A DNA stretch of 42,242 bases. Origin: Candidatus Iainarchaeum sp. (GTDB lineage Archaea > Iainarchaeota > Iainarchaeia > Iainarchaeales > JAAZKV01). The translations under genes and the position numbers were made by a program. Below the pieces are notes generated by a model. It did not search any database. It was given only the letters and a program-made list of their open reading frames with translations, and was not told where the DNA came from. The stretch is from the NCBI GenBank assembly GCA_028702895.1, contig JAQVNZ010000004.1:1-42242 (forward strand). The letters run 5' to 3'. This document shows positions 1 through 10,510 of the stretch, in pieces. The stretch's first letter is position 1. The number at the start of each line of letters is the position of its first letter.

Positions 1-2
1 CT

Positions 3-716
3 CCAGATGAAATTATTTTAGGCCAAAGAGCAAAGATGAAAATTAATATTAAAAATTCAGGATCAAAAAAAGCAGATGTGTTTGTTCAATTTGTTGCAGA
101 AGATTTAAGATCTATTATAGATATTACTAGTTTTGATATTGTTGAAGGAAACGCTAGTGCTAATACAAGTCTTAATCCTGGTGAATCAAAAGATTTTATT
201 TTTTTTATAAAACCTCTTTTTGTTAGTCGCTATAATTTGCCATCTTCTGAATTATTTTTTAATAATATTTTTGGAGAATCGCAAAGAATTATTAGTAATC
301 ACCCACAATTAACTGTTTTAGAACCAAACCAAGCAAATATTACTATTATAGGTAGAGAAATAATTGATGATAAATTTAATTTTATTATAAATGTTAAAAA
401 CAATTGGGGCGAACAATTAACTGGAGAATTATTTATTTATCCATTTGATTTAGTTGAAAATTCTAAAATTAATTTAAATTTAAATTCTTTTTCAGAAAGA
501 GAATTTAAGTTTGTTACAAATAATTTATTTCAAGGAGATTATGTTGTTTGGGCTCAATTAAATACTGTTGATTATAATTATAATTCTGAAAATATTTCTT
601 TTTCAATAGTTGAAAATAATTATTTATTTGAAATCATTTTTTCAATTATTGCAATAATAGTTACGGGTATAATATTTGTTTTTATTTATTTTGAAAAGAA
701 CATTAAACGTTTATAA
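3..716 (+). CDS. C-terminal part of a membrane-anchored CARDB-like/beta-sandwich surface protein (5' truncated by window)
   Basis: Reading frame is open upstream of the tracked ATG at 36 (PDEIILGQRAKMKINIKNSGSKKADVFVQF...), so the gene starts outside the window; C-terminal TM helix followed by basic tail (IIFSIIAIIVTGIIFVFIYFEKNIKRL). Confidence 0.6.
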   Translation, partial: PDEIILGQRAKMKINIKNSGSKKADVFVQFVAEDLRSIIDITSFDIVEGNASANTSLNPGESKDFIFFIKPLFVSRYNLPSSELFFNNIFGESQRIISNHPQLTVLEPNQANITIIGREIIDDKFNFIINVKNNWGEQLTGELFIYPFDLVENSKINLNLNSFSEREFKFVTNNLFQGDYVVWAQLNTVDYNYNSENISFSIVENNYLFEIIFSIIAIIVTGIIFVFIYFEKNIKRL

Positions 717-739
717 TATGATAAATTTTTAAATTTTTT

Positions 740-3700
740 TTATTCATCCCATTGTTCAAGAACTTGTTTTTTTAAATTTTCATCTTTTTGTTTCTTTTTT
801 GAAATACTTATTTTTAAAACGCCTGCAACAAAAATAATTAAAATTATTGGTATTATTCCTAAAATTAAATTATCTTGGTTAAAATCAGTTTTTAACAAAA
901 TTAATGCTTGTATATAATTGTTTAAATCTAATTCTGTTTTTGCTTTTTCTAATGTTGAGTAATTAACATTATTATCAATTGAAAAATTATATTCTTTTAT
1001 AACATTTCTTTTTAATTCAGTTATTGATTTTGTTAATTCATCATTAATATTTTGTAGTTGAATAAAATCTTTTTCATTAAATTCTTCATATTGCATGATA
1101 GTTTCTTTGATTTTTTCAAGTCTGCTTTTTGTTATTGGAAAGATTATTCGTAAAGTATTAGTTTTTTCAAAGTTATCTAATTCCTTTTCTAAAAAAATTA
1201 TTAATAATTTTGTTTGGGTTAATATTAAATTAAATTCTGTCTGTTTTTCTTCTACTTTTATTTCATCGTTTGTTTTTATCAATATTAATTTTTTGTTATA
1301 TTGTTCAAATAAATTGTTTATTTCTAGATAAGCTTTTTTTGATTCAACTGGGTAATATGCAATATTTTCTTCAATATAATTTATGTTTTTTATTATTTCA
1401 TTAATTATTGTTTGTAATTCTTCATTTTTATTATTTTTTTCAGTATTTATTTCTTTTTTAATTTCTTTTATTTTGTTTAATATTTCAACATCTATTTTGA
1501 AAACTTTTTTTTCTATAGTTAGCATGGCTTGATCAAATTGATTTAATTGTAATTCATTATTTGCTTGTTGTATCAATTTTTCAATTTCTATTGTCGTTTT
1601 TTCTAATCCTAATTTTGTTGATTCTATTAATTGTTCTTCTAATAATAATATTTTTTGTTTTATTGTTTGAATTTTTAATTGTTCGTCAATCATTTTTTTA
1701 AATTCATTTTCAAGTTCAATTATTTTTTCATTTCCTGTTTTAATCAATATTTCATATTCTTTGATTAGTTTTTCATTAAATTCAATTAATAATATTTTTT
1801 CTATTTCTTTAGAAATAATTGTTTCGTTGTGTTGGTTTAATTTTAATAAGATTTGTTTTAGTTGTTCTATATAATAATCTTCAACAGAATCAATATCTAT
1901 TATTAATAAATATTTTCTTTCTTGGCCGGGTAAAAAAGCTTGGTTTTTTAAAACTAAATTTCCATTCAATATTTCTTTTTGTTTGTTTATCATTTCTTCG
2001 TCAAAAATATTTATTTGTTTTATTTTTTCATTTGAATTAAGCGGAATAATTATTGTTCCACTTATTTTTTCATTTGTTAAATTTTTTGTTATTATTGTGT
2101 ATTCTAATTTTTGATTATTTTTTGTTAATAATTTTTCATTTTTTAAAATTTTTTCTAATTTTATTAGTTCTTTTGTATAAATAAATACTAGAATTTCTGT
2201 TTTATTATCCACATTTTCTGCAACAAAAATTATTTCGTTGTTTTGTATAATGTTTGTTATTTCTTTTTGATTAATAAAAACTATTATGTTTGTTTGATTA
2301 GAGGGAATATTTGTTTTAATTAATAATTTGTTTATTTTTTCAGTATTTGCAATTATTTTTCGTTGTATTAAACCAGCTTGGGTTGTTGCATAAATTATTT
2401 TGTCTGTTTGACTTATTTCTATATTTTTGTTTATTTGTATTAGTATTTCAGTTAGTCCATTTGGCGTGTTAGTTAGACTAATAAATCCTGTTTCGCCAAA
2501 ACATATATTTTCAAAATTTGTTGGGATTTCAATAAGTTTTCCTTCATCGATTTTAATAAAATATGTTTCGTTGGTTGTTATAGTTTCAAATGGATTATTA
2601 ATTGTGATTTTTAATATTATGTTGTTGTCAATTCCAACTTGGGTTAAATTATAATTAATATATTCTTTTTTTATTGTTTTTTCAATTGCTATTTTTTTAT
2701 ATTTATTATTTTTTTCAGTCAGTGTTTGAATTTCATTTTTTAATTCTTCGAATAATTTTTCTTTTTTAAATAATATTTTATCATAGTGTATTGTATTATT
2801 TGAAAAATAAATATTTAGTTCTTGGATTCGTTTTTCTAAGACATCAATTTCTTTTTGGATATTTTTTTCATTTAAATAATAATTGATTTGTTTTAACTCA
2901 ACAGTGAGTTCGTTTATTTTTTTGATGTTTTCAACAATATTTTTTATAAAATAATCATCTTCTAATGTGTAATGTAATTGATTTTTTATTGATTCGCAAG
3001 CATCATTGAAATAGAAAATATTTTCTGGAGTAACTTCTTCGTTTTTTAAATTTTCAAATAATATTATTAATTCAAATTCGTTTGAGTAATTAATTATTTT
3101 ATTTAAATATTCAAAACAATTTTTTGTTAAATCTAATTTTTTCAATTCTAATTTTTCATAATCATTTATCCCATCAATTAAAATTTGTTTAGTTTTTAAC
3201 ATTTCTTCGCAATAATATAGCATATCATTATTTTTTTTAATGACATTTGTTGTAAAAAAAGACAAATCTTGTTTTATTAATATTAATTCTTTTTTTTCAG
3301 TTTCAAATTTTTCTTTTGTTATTTTTTGTGCTTGTTCAAAACATTTTTCTTTTAAAAGCACAATGTTTTTTTGCTTTTTTATTTCTAAATTGATATTTAT
3401 TTCTTGTAATATATTAGTTATTTGTTTTATTTTTTGTAATTCTTCACCAAGTCCAATATTATTTTTTGCTTTCCTATTTTTTAATTCAAAAATTTCTTTT
3501 CTAGTATCTTCAATTATTTTTTCATAATCTATTTGTTTGTTAATTCCTTGTAAAAGTAATTCTTGTTCTAAAAAAGTAAATTGTTTTGTATTATTTATTT
3601 CATTTAATAAATTTGTAGTAATAATTTCAGTTTTTTCTAATGTTTCCCAATATTTGGGTAAATCTTTTTTGATTTTTGCATAATCTTTATCTATTTTATT

Positions 3701-4570
3701 TATTAAATCTGCAAATCTTTTTATTGAAGAATTTTTACTTCCTGCTAAATCAGAATATAATTTCATAAATTCTTTCGCTGGTAAATTTTTTAATTCATCA
3801 ATACTTTCGTATTTAAAAAAAACATTTTCTAATGTATTAAATAAGTCATAAAAATAATTACTTAGAAATGGGAATTGTCCTTCTCTTTCTAATCCTAATT
3901 GTGTTAATATTGATCCTTCTACAATTTTATATGATTTTATCCAAAATGAATTTCGCTCTATTAAATATTCATATTTTTTTGATGCGTTTGAAGCATTATA
4001 ATTTTTTATTTTTTCTAAATAATATCCGACATAATTATTGTTTGTAGTATTATTATTTTCTAAGTCTGATAATATTTGTCGTAATTCGATTAACGAAAAA
4101 TAAATTTCTTCTTCTTTTAAGAGATCTATTTTTTGTTCTGTTAACATTTGTTCTTGCAAGGTTATGACCTCAAAACTATTGTTTATACCAAAATCAAGTT
4201 CTCTAAATGCTTGTTCTAAATAAAATCTTGTTTGGTTTATTGTGCCTGGTAATTCTGGGTTGTTGCCATCATTACACAATTTACTTATTTTTTTTAATTC
4301 TTCAACACCTTTATTATAATAAAACCAACTTCTACCAAAATTATTTTTTAATTCGTATAATTTACTTTCTTGTTCATATCCTAAATTAGTGCTTATCATT
4401 AAATTAATTTCTTCAAAACAAGTGTTTTCAGTTTTACAATTTGTAATATAATCATAACTTTGGGTTGTTAGGGAATAACAAAGATTTTTTTCTTCTCTTG
4501 ACATTTCAGTACAACCAAAAAAGAAAAATATTAAAATGATTAAAATTAAAATGATTTTTACTTGCTTCAT
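740..4570 (-). CDS. Giant (1276 aa) coiled-coil lipoprotein-like membrane protein with C-terminal TM helix
   Basis: N-terminal signal plus lipobox-like Cys (IIILIFFFFGC), long Glu/Lys/Leu/Ile-rich heptad-like segments, C-terminal hydrophobic helix (LILGIIPIILIIFVAGVLKI) followed by charged tail. Confidence 0.7.
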   Translation of the reverse strand: MKQVKIILILIILIFFFFGCTEMSREEKNLCYSLTTQSYDYITNCKTENTCFEEINLMISTNLGYEQESKLYELKNNFGRSWFYYNKGVEELKKISKLCNDGNNPELPGTINQTRFYLEQAFRELDFGINNSFEVITLQEQMLTEQKIDLLKEEEIYFSLIELRQILSDLENNNTTNNNYVGYYLEKIKNYNASNASKKYEYLIERNSFWIKSYKIVEGSILTQLGLEREGQFPFLSNYFYDLFNTLENVFFKYESIDELKNLPAKEFMKLYSDLAGSKNSSIKRFADLINKIDKDYAKIKKDLPKYWETLEKTEIITTNLLNEINNTKQFTFLEQELLLQGINKQIDYEKIIEDTRKEIFELKNRKAKNNIGLGEELQKIKQITNILQEININLEIKKQKNIVLLKEKCFEQAQKITKEKFETEKKELILIKQDLSFFTTNVIKKNNDMLYYCEEMLKTKQILIDGINDYEKLELKKLDLTKNCFEYLNKIINYSNEFELIILFENLKNEEVTPENIFYFNDACESIKNQLHYTLEDDYFIKNIVENIKKINELTVELKQINYYLNEKNIQKEIDVLEKRIQELNIYFSNNTIHYDKILFKKEKLFEELKNEIQTLTEKNNKYKKIAIEKTIKKEYINYNLTQVGIDNNIILKITINNPFETITTNETYFIKIDEGKLIEIPTNFENICFGETGFISLTNTPNGLTEILIQINKNIEISQTDKIIYATTQAGLIQRKIIANTEKINKLLIKTNIPSNQTNIIVFINQKEITNIIQNNEIIFVAENVDNKTEILVFIYTKELIKLEKILKNEKLLTKNNQKLEYTIITKNLTNEKISGTIIIPLNSNEKIKQINIFDEEMINKQKEILNGNLVLKNQAFLPGQERKYLLIIDIDSVEDYYIEQLKQILLKLNQHNETIISKEIEKILLIEFNEKLIKEYEILIKTGNEKIIELENEFKKMIDEQLKIQTIKQKILLLEEQLIESTKLGLEKTTIEIEKLIQQANNELQLNQFDQAMLTIEKKVFKIDVEILNKIKEIKKEINTEKNNKNEELQTIINEIIKNINYIEENIAYYPVESKKAYLEINNLFEQYNKKLILIKTNDEIKVEEKQTEFNLILTQTKLLIIFLEKELDNFEKTNTLRIIFPITKSRLEKIKETIMQYEEFNEKDFIQLQNINDELTKSITELKRNVIKEYNFSIDNNVNYSTLEKAKTELDLNNYIQALILLKTDFNQDNLILGIIPIILIIFVAGVLKISISKKKQKDENLKKQVLEQWDE

Positions 4571-4709
4571 AGTTTGTTTGTTTGGTTTTTTTATTTAAAA
4601 ATAGTTCTAATTTTTCGTCAAATGTCTAAACTAGAATAAAAGTATTTGGTAATAAAAAAGAGTTGTTAATTTTTTATTGGTTTTTTTAAGCTATCTTGTT
4701 TATTTATTT

Positions 4710-5009
4710 TCATTTTTGTTTGCATTGTTCTATTACTTCTTGGGGATTTTCTATTGCTGAATATAAACAATAATTTTCTGTTGAAAGTATTTCTTTTATA
4801 GCAATACAATTTTTTAAAGTATTTGGTGTTGTTTCTTCAATAAGCGGGGTTATGAAATATTGTCCAAAGATTATTCCTAAAATCATTCCAATAATTAAAA
4901 TAATTAATACAAATTTTGTTTTTGAAAAAAAATTAGTTAATTTACTTGATTTGCGTCCTTTTTTTGTTTGAATTTCATTAATATATTCTTCTTGTTCTAT
5001 TAAAGACAT
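4710..5009 (-). CDS. Small single-pass membrane protein, unknown function
   Basis: 99 aa with one TM segment (FVLIILIIGMILGIIFGQYFI). Confidence 0.5.
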   Translation of the reverse strand: MSLIEQEEYINEIQTKKGRKSSKLTNFFSKTKFVLIILIIGMILGIIFGQYFITPLIEETTPNTLKNCIAIKEILSTENYCLYSAIENPQEVIEQCKQK

Positions 5010-5334
5010 ATTATAATTAGGATTGATAGATTAAAAAGTTTTTGTTTTTTGAATTATTTTTTTGTGCATTTATAAAGTTTATATATTTTTGGAAAAAATT
5101 TATTGTTGTGGTTAGTTTTTAATTTTTGACTGTGGAGAATCGTCGTTAATTTTGGCTTTTTTTATTTTTTTAGTTAAATAAAGCATATATATACATAATT
5201 ATTTTTTAAAGTTAATTCGCACTCTTGATAATTTCTTATTTATACATAATATCTTTTTTAATTTTATTTTTTTAAAGAAATATTTATAAAGGAGTTAGAC
5301 ATTCTATTAGTAATAACAAATAGGTTGGTTTAAA

Positions 5335-5610
5335 ATGTATAAATACACTATAGCAAGACAATTAGCTTCTAAAAGAGTTATAACTAATCGTGGCGACGAA
5401 GTAGGCAAGCTTTCTGATATGATTGTTGCTGAAGTTGGCGGCGAAATAGAATCGTTAGTTGTTGAAATAGATAGAAATTCAAAAGTTCTTTCAAAAGCTG
5501 GTAAATTAGGTAAAACAATAGAAATCCCATATTCGGCAGTTACTGCGGTTAGTGATGTTTTTATTGTTGATGAAAGAGAATTAATAGAAGAAATTTCTAA
5601 AAAAGAATAA
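5335..5610 (+). CDS. PRC-barrel domain protein
   Basis: MYKYTIARQLASKRVITNRGDEVGKLSDMIVAEVGGEIESLVVEIDR... typical archaeal PRC-barrel small protein; upstream TATA-like AAATATTTATAAAGG. Confidence 0.8.
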   Translation: MYKYTIARQLASKRVITNRGDEVGKLSDMIVAEVGGEIESLVVEIDRNSKVLSKAGKLGKTIEIPYSAVTAVSDVFIVDERELIEEISKKE

Positions 5611-5773
5611 TTTTTTTTAAATTTTTTTCTTTTCTTTTTTCCTTTTCTAGTTAATATAATTATTTACTTTAAACACTATCATTTAAGTTAAAATTTAGTA
5701 AAATTTATTTTTCTTACACCTTTTATTTTAATCCTGTTTTTTAAAATTATTTTTTTTGAGAGTCTTATTTTTG

Positions 5774-6835
5774 TTAAATTTCAATTTTAATAATATTTTT
5801 ATCAATATTAATTTCTTTTATTTTTATAATTTTATTTTCTAATTTTTCTTTTATTTGTTTTTCATTAAACCCGTTTTTTATTAGTTTGTTGATTTGTTTA
5901 ATTAATTCATTTAATTCTTGGTATTTTAAATAAATCATATTTCCTTTTTCTTTTAACTCTAGTTCTAATTGTTCGAAGTCTTCTTGTTGTTTTTTGTAAT
6001 CTATTTTTTTTTGTTCTTTTTTAACAACTTCTTTTTGTTCAAAATTTCTTTGAGTTAATTCATTTAATGCTTCATTAATTGAAGAATATTCTTTTTGGAT
6101 ATTTTTTTTTAAATCAATTGTATATAGTGTATTTTCAAAAACAAATATTTTTTGTATTGGGGATGAATATAGTTCTTGAATAAAAGAAGAAATTTTTTTA
6201 AGTTCTTCGTCGCTTGTTGTATTTGAATCTTTTTTTTTGTCGATTTTTAGTTCATCAAAAATAAATTCTAATATTAAAGGGGCAATATTAATTAATTCTA
6301 ATGTTGCACCAAAAACAGTTTTAGTGTTTTGCTTCATTTTTTTTATATATTCGTTTTCATCTAATTTTAGTGGGTTTTGTCCCCTAGAACTTGGAAAATT
6401 ATATTTTTGTTCTTTTGCTAATTCTCGATCTTTCCATTTTTCTTTTCGCATGGCTTTGAGTATTCGCATTTCTTTATCGCATAAAATAATATTTCCTTTT
6501 GCGAATAATTCTAAAATTAAATAAACGCTTGGGAATTCAAAAATAATTATTCTATCTAATTCTTGTTGGGTTATTGAAATTATTCTTTGATTAAATAAAT
6601 ATTTTTTTAAAAATGCTGAAAAACCTCCTGGGTTTTGTTTTGCTGGTTCGCTTTTATTTGATATAAAAAAAGAGTTTTGGGTTATTAAAATATTTTTATC
6701 TCCTTCTTTAGTGTGTATTTTTAATTTTAACAAATTATCGTCTGTAGTTTGTATTTTATTTATAAATCCATTAATAAGAATTTGATTTTCTTGAATAATA
6801 TGTTTTAGGGTCAGGTTAGAAATATTGATTTGCAT
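5774..6835 (-). CDS. NFACT-N domain protein (RqcH/Rqc2/NEMF family), C-terminally short
   Basis: NFACT-N-like motifs: LDRIIIFEF, KGNIILCDKEMRILKAMRKEKWKDRELAKEQKYNFPSSRGQNPL; coiled-coil follows, but the protein stops before any NFACT-R domain. Confidence 0.75.
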   Translation of the reverse strand: MQINISNLTLKHIIQENQILINGFINKIQTTDDNLLKLKIHTKEGDKNILITQNSFFISNKSEPAKQNPGGFSAFLKKYLFNQRIISITQQELDRIIIFEFPSVYLILELFAKGNIILCDKEMRILKAMRKEKWKDRELAKEQKYNFPSSRGQNPLKLDENEYIKKMKQNTKTVFGATLELINIAPLILEFIFDELKIDKKKDSNTTSDEELKKISSFIQELYSSPIQKIFVFENTLYTIDLKKNIQKEYSSINEALNELTQRNFEQKEVVKKEQKKIDYKKQQEDFEQLELELKEKGNMIYLKYQELNELIKQINKLIKNGFNEKQIKEKLENKIIKIKEINIDKNIIKIEI

Positions 6836-6930
6836 ATAAAATAGAATAGTGTAATGTTTAATAAGAATTAATTTTTCTTAAAAAACATTATTTTTGACAT
6901 TATTTTAAATTATTTGCATAATTTTGGAAA

Positions 6931-8130
6931 TTAATCTTTCGCATAGTCAATCATTAATTTTAATAATTTTGGTCTGGTTACCAATTTTTTTGTTATTAAA
7001 ACTGCTTTATCTTTTTTTGTTAGAGTTCCGTTTCCAATTCTTAATGCTTCGTCTATTGTGATACTTTCGGCTAGATAATTAAAATCATCGTTGTTTAATT
7101 TTTCAAGGAAGTGTCTTCCTTTTAATCTTCGTTTTAAATCATTTCCACTTAATGTGTACCATTCTTTAGTATATTCTTCTAAATCTTTTTCTAAAAATTT
7201 GTTTGATTTTAATGCTTTTATAGCGTGTTTTGCGGCTAATCTTCCGCCTTCCATTGCTATGCCTATTCCTCCGCCATGTATTGGATCAACCATGTGTCCA
7301 GCGTCGCCTGCAACTAATAAATTATCTGCTTGCATCTTTTCTATGAATCCGCCAACGGGTATAACTCCAGCATTAACTTCAATTATTGAACCATCTTTTA
7401 TTCCGTCTTGTGTAGCAATCCATTTATCCAAATAAGATTTTGCAGTTTCTTTTTCGTATGCTCCTATTCCAATTCCAACATTAGCAGTTCCTTTTCTTTT
7501 TGGAAAAATCCAAATGTATCCTCTTGGTGCAACGTCTGTTCCAAAAAATAAGTGTAGTAAATTTTCATCATAACCACTTATTCCTGTCATTTCGTATTGG
7601 TATCCCGAATCAGTTTCCCTTAAATCTAATTTAGTATTTAATCCTAGCATTTTTGCGGTTAGTGAATCTACACCATCACAAGCTATTACCATTTTACACG
7701 TTAATTTTTTTAATTCTTTATTTTCTTCAATAGTTAATTCTACTTCGTTGTTTTCTCTTTTCGCAGACATAACTTGATTTTTCATTAAAATTTTAGCTCC
7801 TTTTTTTACTGCTTCTATTGCTAAATATTTTTCAAACATTTTTCTTTCTAAAACGTATCCTTGCGCTTTGTCATCTTTCATTTTTATGCTTTTTCCATTT
7901 GGAGAATATAATTGTGCGCCTTTTATTTCTTGTACTGCCCATTCTTTTTTTGGTGTAAGATTCATTTTCTCAAACCATCTATTGCTTAATCCTTCAGCAC
8001 ATCGTTTTGGACAACCAATTTCTTGTTTTCTATCTACTACTAATATTTTTAATTTTTCTTTCATTAATTCGTGTGCAGCGCATAATCCTGCTGGTCCAGC
8101 ACCTACAACAATTACATCATAATCAACCAT
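6931..8130 (-). CDS. Geranylgeranyl reductase family FAD-dependent oxidoreductase (archaeal lipid saturation)
   Basis: N-terminal GxGxxG FAD motif (VIVVGAGPAGLCAAHEL), CPKRCAEGL, LLVAGDAGHMVDPIHGGGIGIAMEGG. Confidence 0.9.
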   Translation of the reverse strand: MVDYDVIVVGAGPAGLCAAHELMKEKLKILVVDRKQEIGCPKRCAEGLSNRWFEKMNLTPKKEWAVQEIKGAQLYSPNGKSIKMKDDKAQGYVLERKMFEKYLAIEAVKKGAKILMKNQVMSAKRENNEVELTIEENKELKKLTCKMVIACDGVDSLTAKMLGLNTKLDLRETDSGYQYEMTGISGYDENLLHLFFGTDVAPRGYIWIFPKRKGTANVGIGIGAYEKETAKSYLDKWIATQDGIKDGSIIEVNAGVIPVGGFIEKMQADNLLVAGDAGHMVDPIHGGGIGIAMEGGRLAAKHAIKALKSNKFLEKDLEEYTKEWYTLSGNDLKRRLKGRHFLEKLNNDDFNYLAESITIDEALRIGNGTLTKKDKAVLITKKLVTRPKLLKLMIDYAKD

Positions 8131-8143
8131 TCAATCACCAATA

Positions 8144-8332
8144 TTATTTTTTTATTTCCATTGCTCCAACTGGGCAAATACTTACACAAGCTCCGCAATT
8201 AATACATTTTTTTTTGTCAACTATTATTCTAGTATCTTTTAATACTAGCGCTTGTGTGGGACAAACGCCTACGCACCCTCCGCAATAAACACATTTATCT
8301 GGATCATTTTCTACAACCATTTTTATCACCAA
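8144..8332 (-). CDS. 2x[4Fe-4S] ferredoxin
   Basis: Two CxxCxxCxxxCP motifs: CVYCGGCVGVCP and CINCGACVSICP; directly upstream of and co-oriented with geranylgeranyl reductase, with a GGTGAT SD between. Confidence 0.92.
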   Translation of the reverse strand: MVIKMVVENDPDKCVYCGGCVGVCPTQALVLKDTRIIVDKKKCINCGACVSICPVGAMEIKK

Positions 8333-8465
8333 TTAAGTATTAATGATAATAATAGTTTTATTTAAAAAACATACTTTTTTCATAATTTTTTTTATTTTAT
8401 AAATTATTTTATTTAGTTTGTAAATTATTTTTTAGCATATTAATTAGTTTTTGATTATATTATTT

Positions 8466-9053
8466 TTAATCTAAAAATTGTTCATATTTTTCAGAGTTAA
8501 ATCTATATAAAAATTTTTTTATTTTTTGTTTATTAAAGGTATATTCTCTTATAATTTCTGTTTTTTTACCAAAAAATGTTTCAAATTCTTTTTTTTGTGC
8601 CGGGTCTAATATCAAAAAATTTTCGTTTATTGTTGTTACAACAAACGCGTGTGTTTTTAGGTTATCTAATTCTGCAATAATTACTTCTGCGTTGTTATCG
8701 CCTAATGCTTTCATAAATGCGCAAGTTAATACTGCTAAATCTTCATCGTCTGATATTTTTAAATTTATTATTTCTTTTGCGGTTAACCAATAATTTATTC
8801 CAAAATTAACATCTATAAAATCAACTTCTTTTTTTATATAATCATAAATTTTTTTTAGAGTTTCCAAATAATTATCTTCAAAAGTATATTGATTTCCTTT
8901 GAATTCTTCTGTTATATTTTGTATAGTTAAATCAGTCCCGTCGGTTAATGCTTTTATTTCACCAATTGTTCGTTGCTCCCGCTCATTAATTATATCTGAA
9001 TATTTTTGTAGCAAGAATTTGCAGAGTTTTATTTGCATATCACTATCATTCAT
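8466..9053 (-). CDS. Transglutaminase-like cysteine protease-fold protein
   Basis: Putative C-H-D arrangement: DLAVLTCAFMKALG ... KTHAFVVT ... FLILDPAQK. Confidence 0.6.
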   Translation of the reverse strand: MNDSDMQIKLCKFLLQKYSDIINEREQRTIGEIKALTDGTDLTIQNITEEFKGNQYTFEDNYLETLKKIYDYIKKEVDFIDVNFGINYWLTAKEIINLKISDDEDLAVLTCAFMKALGDNNAEVIIAELDNLKTHAFVVTTINENFLILDPAQKKEFETFFGKKTEIIREYTFNKQKIKKFLYRFNSEKYEQFLD

Positions 9054-9109
9054 TATGTATATTTTTGCACATAAGCCTTAAAAAATAAGATTTTTTTGTT
9101 TTTTTGAAC

Positions 9110-10468
9110 TTATTCGGCCAATATTATTTTTTTATTTATTATTTTTTCACTATTTTCCACTACTTTTTTGGTTTGGATAGTTATATTTTCTAAAATTTTC
9201 TCAATTTTGATTTTATTAGTGTTTTGTAAATCTAAAATAATTTCATTTTCTTTTATTAGTTCTGAAATTTGTTTTTGTAAATCATTTATTTTTATTAAAT
9301 AAGTGTTATTTTTTAATTCGCTTTCTATTTCGTTTTGTCTTTTTTGAATTACATTTAATTTCCAAAACACTTTTTCAAAAAAATCAAACGCAATTAATTC
9401 TTGTAAAGCATCTAATCTTTTTTCTCGTTCTTTTTCTTTTAATTCTATTTTTTCATCTTCAATCGCTTTTTTTACTTCTCCTAGAATTTCTTTAAATTTG
9501 GTGCCACTCACATCTTTTTTTATTGCGATCAGTGGATTATTAATAAATCCATTTAATAGGTCTTCTTGATCTTTGCTTATTTTCCATCGCCCACTTTTTA
9601 CTAAACCATTAAATCGTTGTAATGGTTTTTCTATTGTAGAAAGCATTGATGATATTTCTGTTTTTAAGTGTTGTTTTTCTTCAGCAATTTCTGATTTTTC
9701 TTTCTCTAATTTAATATATATTTGATATTCTTCGTTTTTTAAATTTTCTTGTATTTCTTCTTCTAGTTTTTTTACAAAAATATTTTTTTCGTTTGTTTGT
9801 TTTTGATAAGTTATATTATTTTTTTTCATTAAATCAATTTCTTTTTTTTGATCATTAATTTCATTAATCAAATTCTTTGTTTTTTCAAATTCAAATAAAT
9901 GTTTTTTTTCATTAAATAGTTTATTTAGTTTTTCCAAGTTATTAATTATTTCTTGTAATGTATTGCCTAATAATTTCATTTCTTCTTTAAGGTAAACGCT
10001 AGTATATGCAATATTTTTTCTAAAAGAATTTATTTCATTTAATATTATAATATGACTTTTTGATGAATATGCGCGAATTTGATTTATGTTGGAATCAATA
10101 TTTTCTGGATTTATTTTTTCAAGTGTTTTTAATAATTGTATTTCTATTTGTTTTTTGGATGTTAATGCTGCTTTATTAAATCTATTATTTTGTGTTTCTT
10201 CAATTTCTTTTTCTTGAATATTTAAAAGAATTTTTTTAGATTTTTCATAAGAATATTTTATTTCACTAATAAGTTTTGCAGATTCTAATTCTGTGTATTT
10301 TATTTCAGCATCAAAGTTTTTTTGAATTAAAGTGGGTAATAAATCAAGACTCGTTTTTATTTCTTCAACATTTTTTTTTCTATTAAAGATGTTTTTTAAA
10401 AAACCCATATAATTAATGAGTGGTGAAAGTAATTTAAAGAACAGGTTTTTTAGGTTTAACGGCATCAA
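9110..10468 (-). CDS. Coiled-coil protein of unknown function
   Basis: 452 aa ORF with pervasive heptad-like E/K/L/I; divergent from the RecJ-like gene. Confidence 0.6.
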   Translation of the reverse strand: MMPLNLKNLFFKLLSPLINYMGFLKNIFNRKKNVEEIKTSLDLLPTLIQKNFDAEIKYTELESAKLISEIKYSYEKSKKILLNIQEKEIEETQNNRFNKAALTSKKQIEIQLLKTLEKINPENIDSNINQIRAYSSKSHIIILNEINSFRKNIAYTSVYLKEEMKLLGNTLQEIINNLEKLNKLFNEKKHLFEFEKTKNLINEINDQKKEIDLMKKNNITYQKQTNEKNIFVKKLEEEIQENLKNEEYQIYIKLEKEKSEIAEEKQHLKTEISSMLSTIEKPLQRFNGLVKSGRWKISKDQEDLLNGFINNPLIAIKKDVSGTKFKEILGEVKKAIEDEKIELKEKEREKRLDALQELIAFDFFEKVFWKLNVIQKRQNEIESELKNNTYLIKINDLQKQISELIKENEIILDLQNTNKIKIEKILENITIQTKKVVENSEKIINKKIILAE

Positions 10469-10510
10469 ACTAATGTCATATTTATAATATAATTTAAACC
10501 TAATTTTTTT

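Noticed and set aside
1095-4389. Plus-strand ORFs (78, 73, 75, 95, 60 aa) inside the giant lipoprotein gene
   Set aside because: Antisense shadows of an AT-rich coding region; hydrophobic F/L/I/S-rich translations without start/SD context.
5040-5334. ~300-nt intergenic region containing CGTCGTTAATTTTGGC, considered as a fourth triple-box operator or an ncRNA
   Set aside because: Lacks the 10/12 spacing and a TATA block at the right distance; no tRNA/rRNA or clear structured RNA could be recognised.
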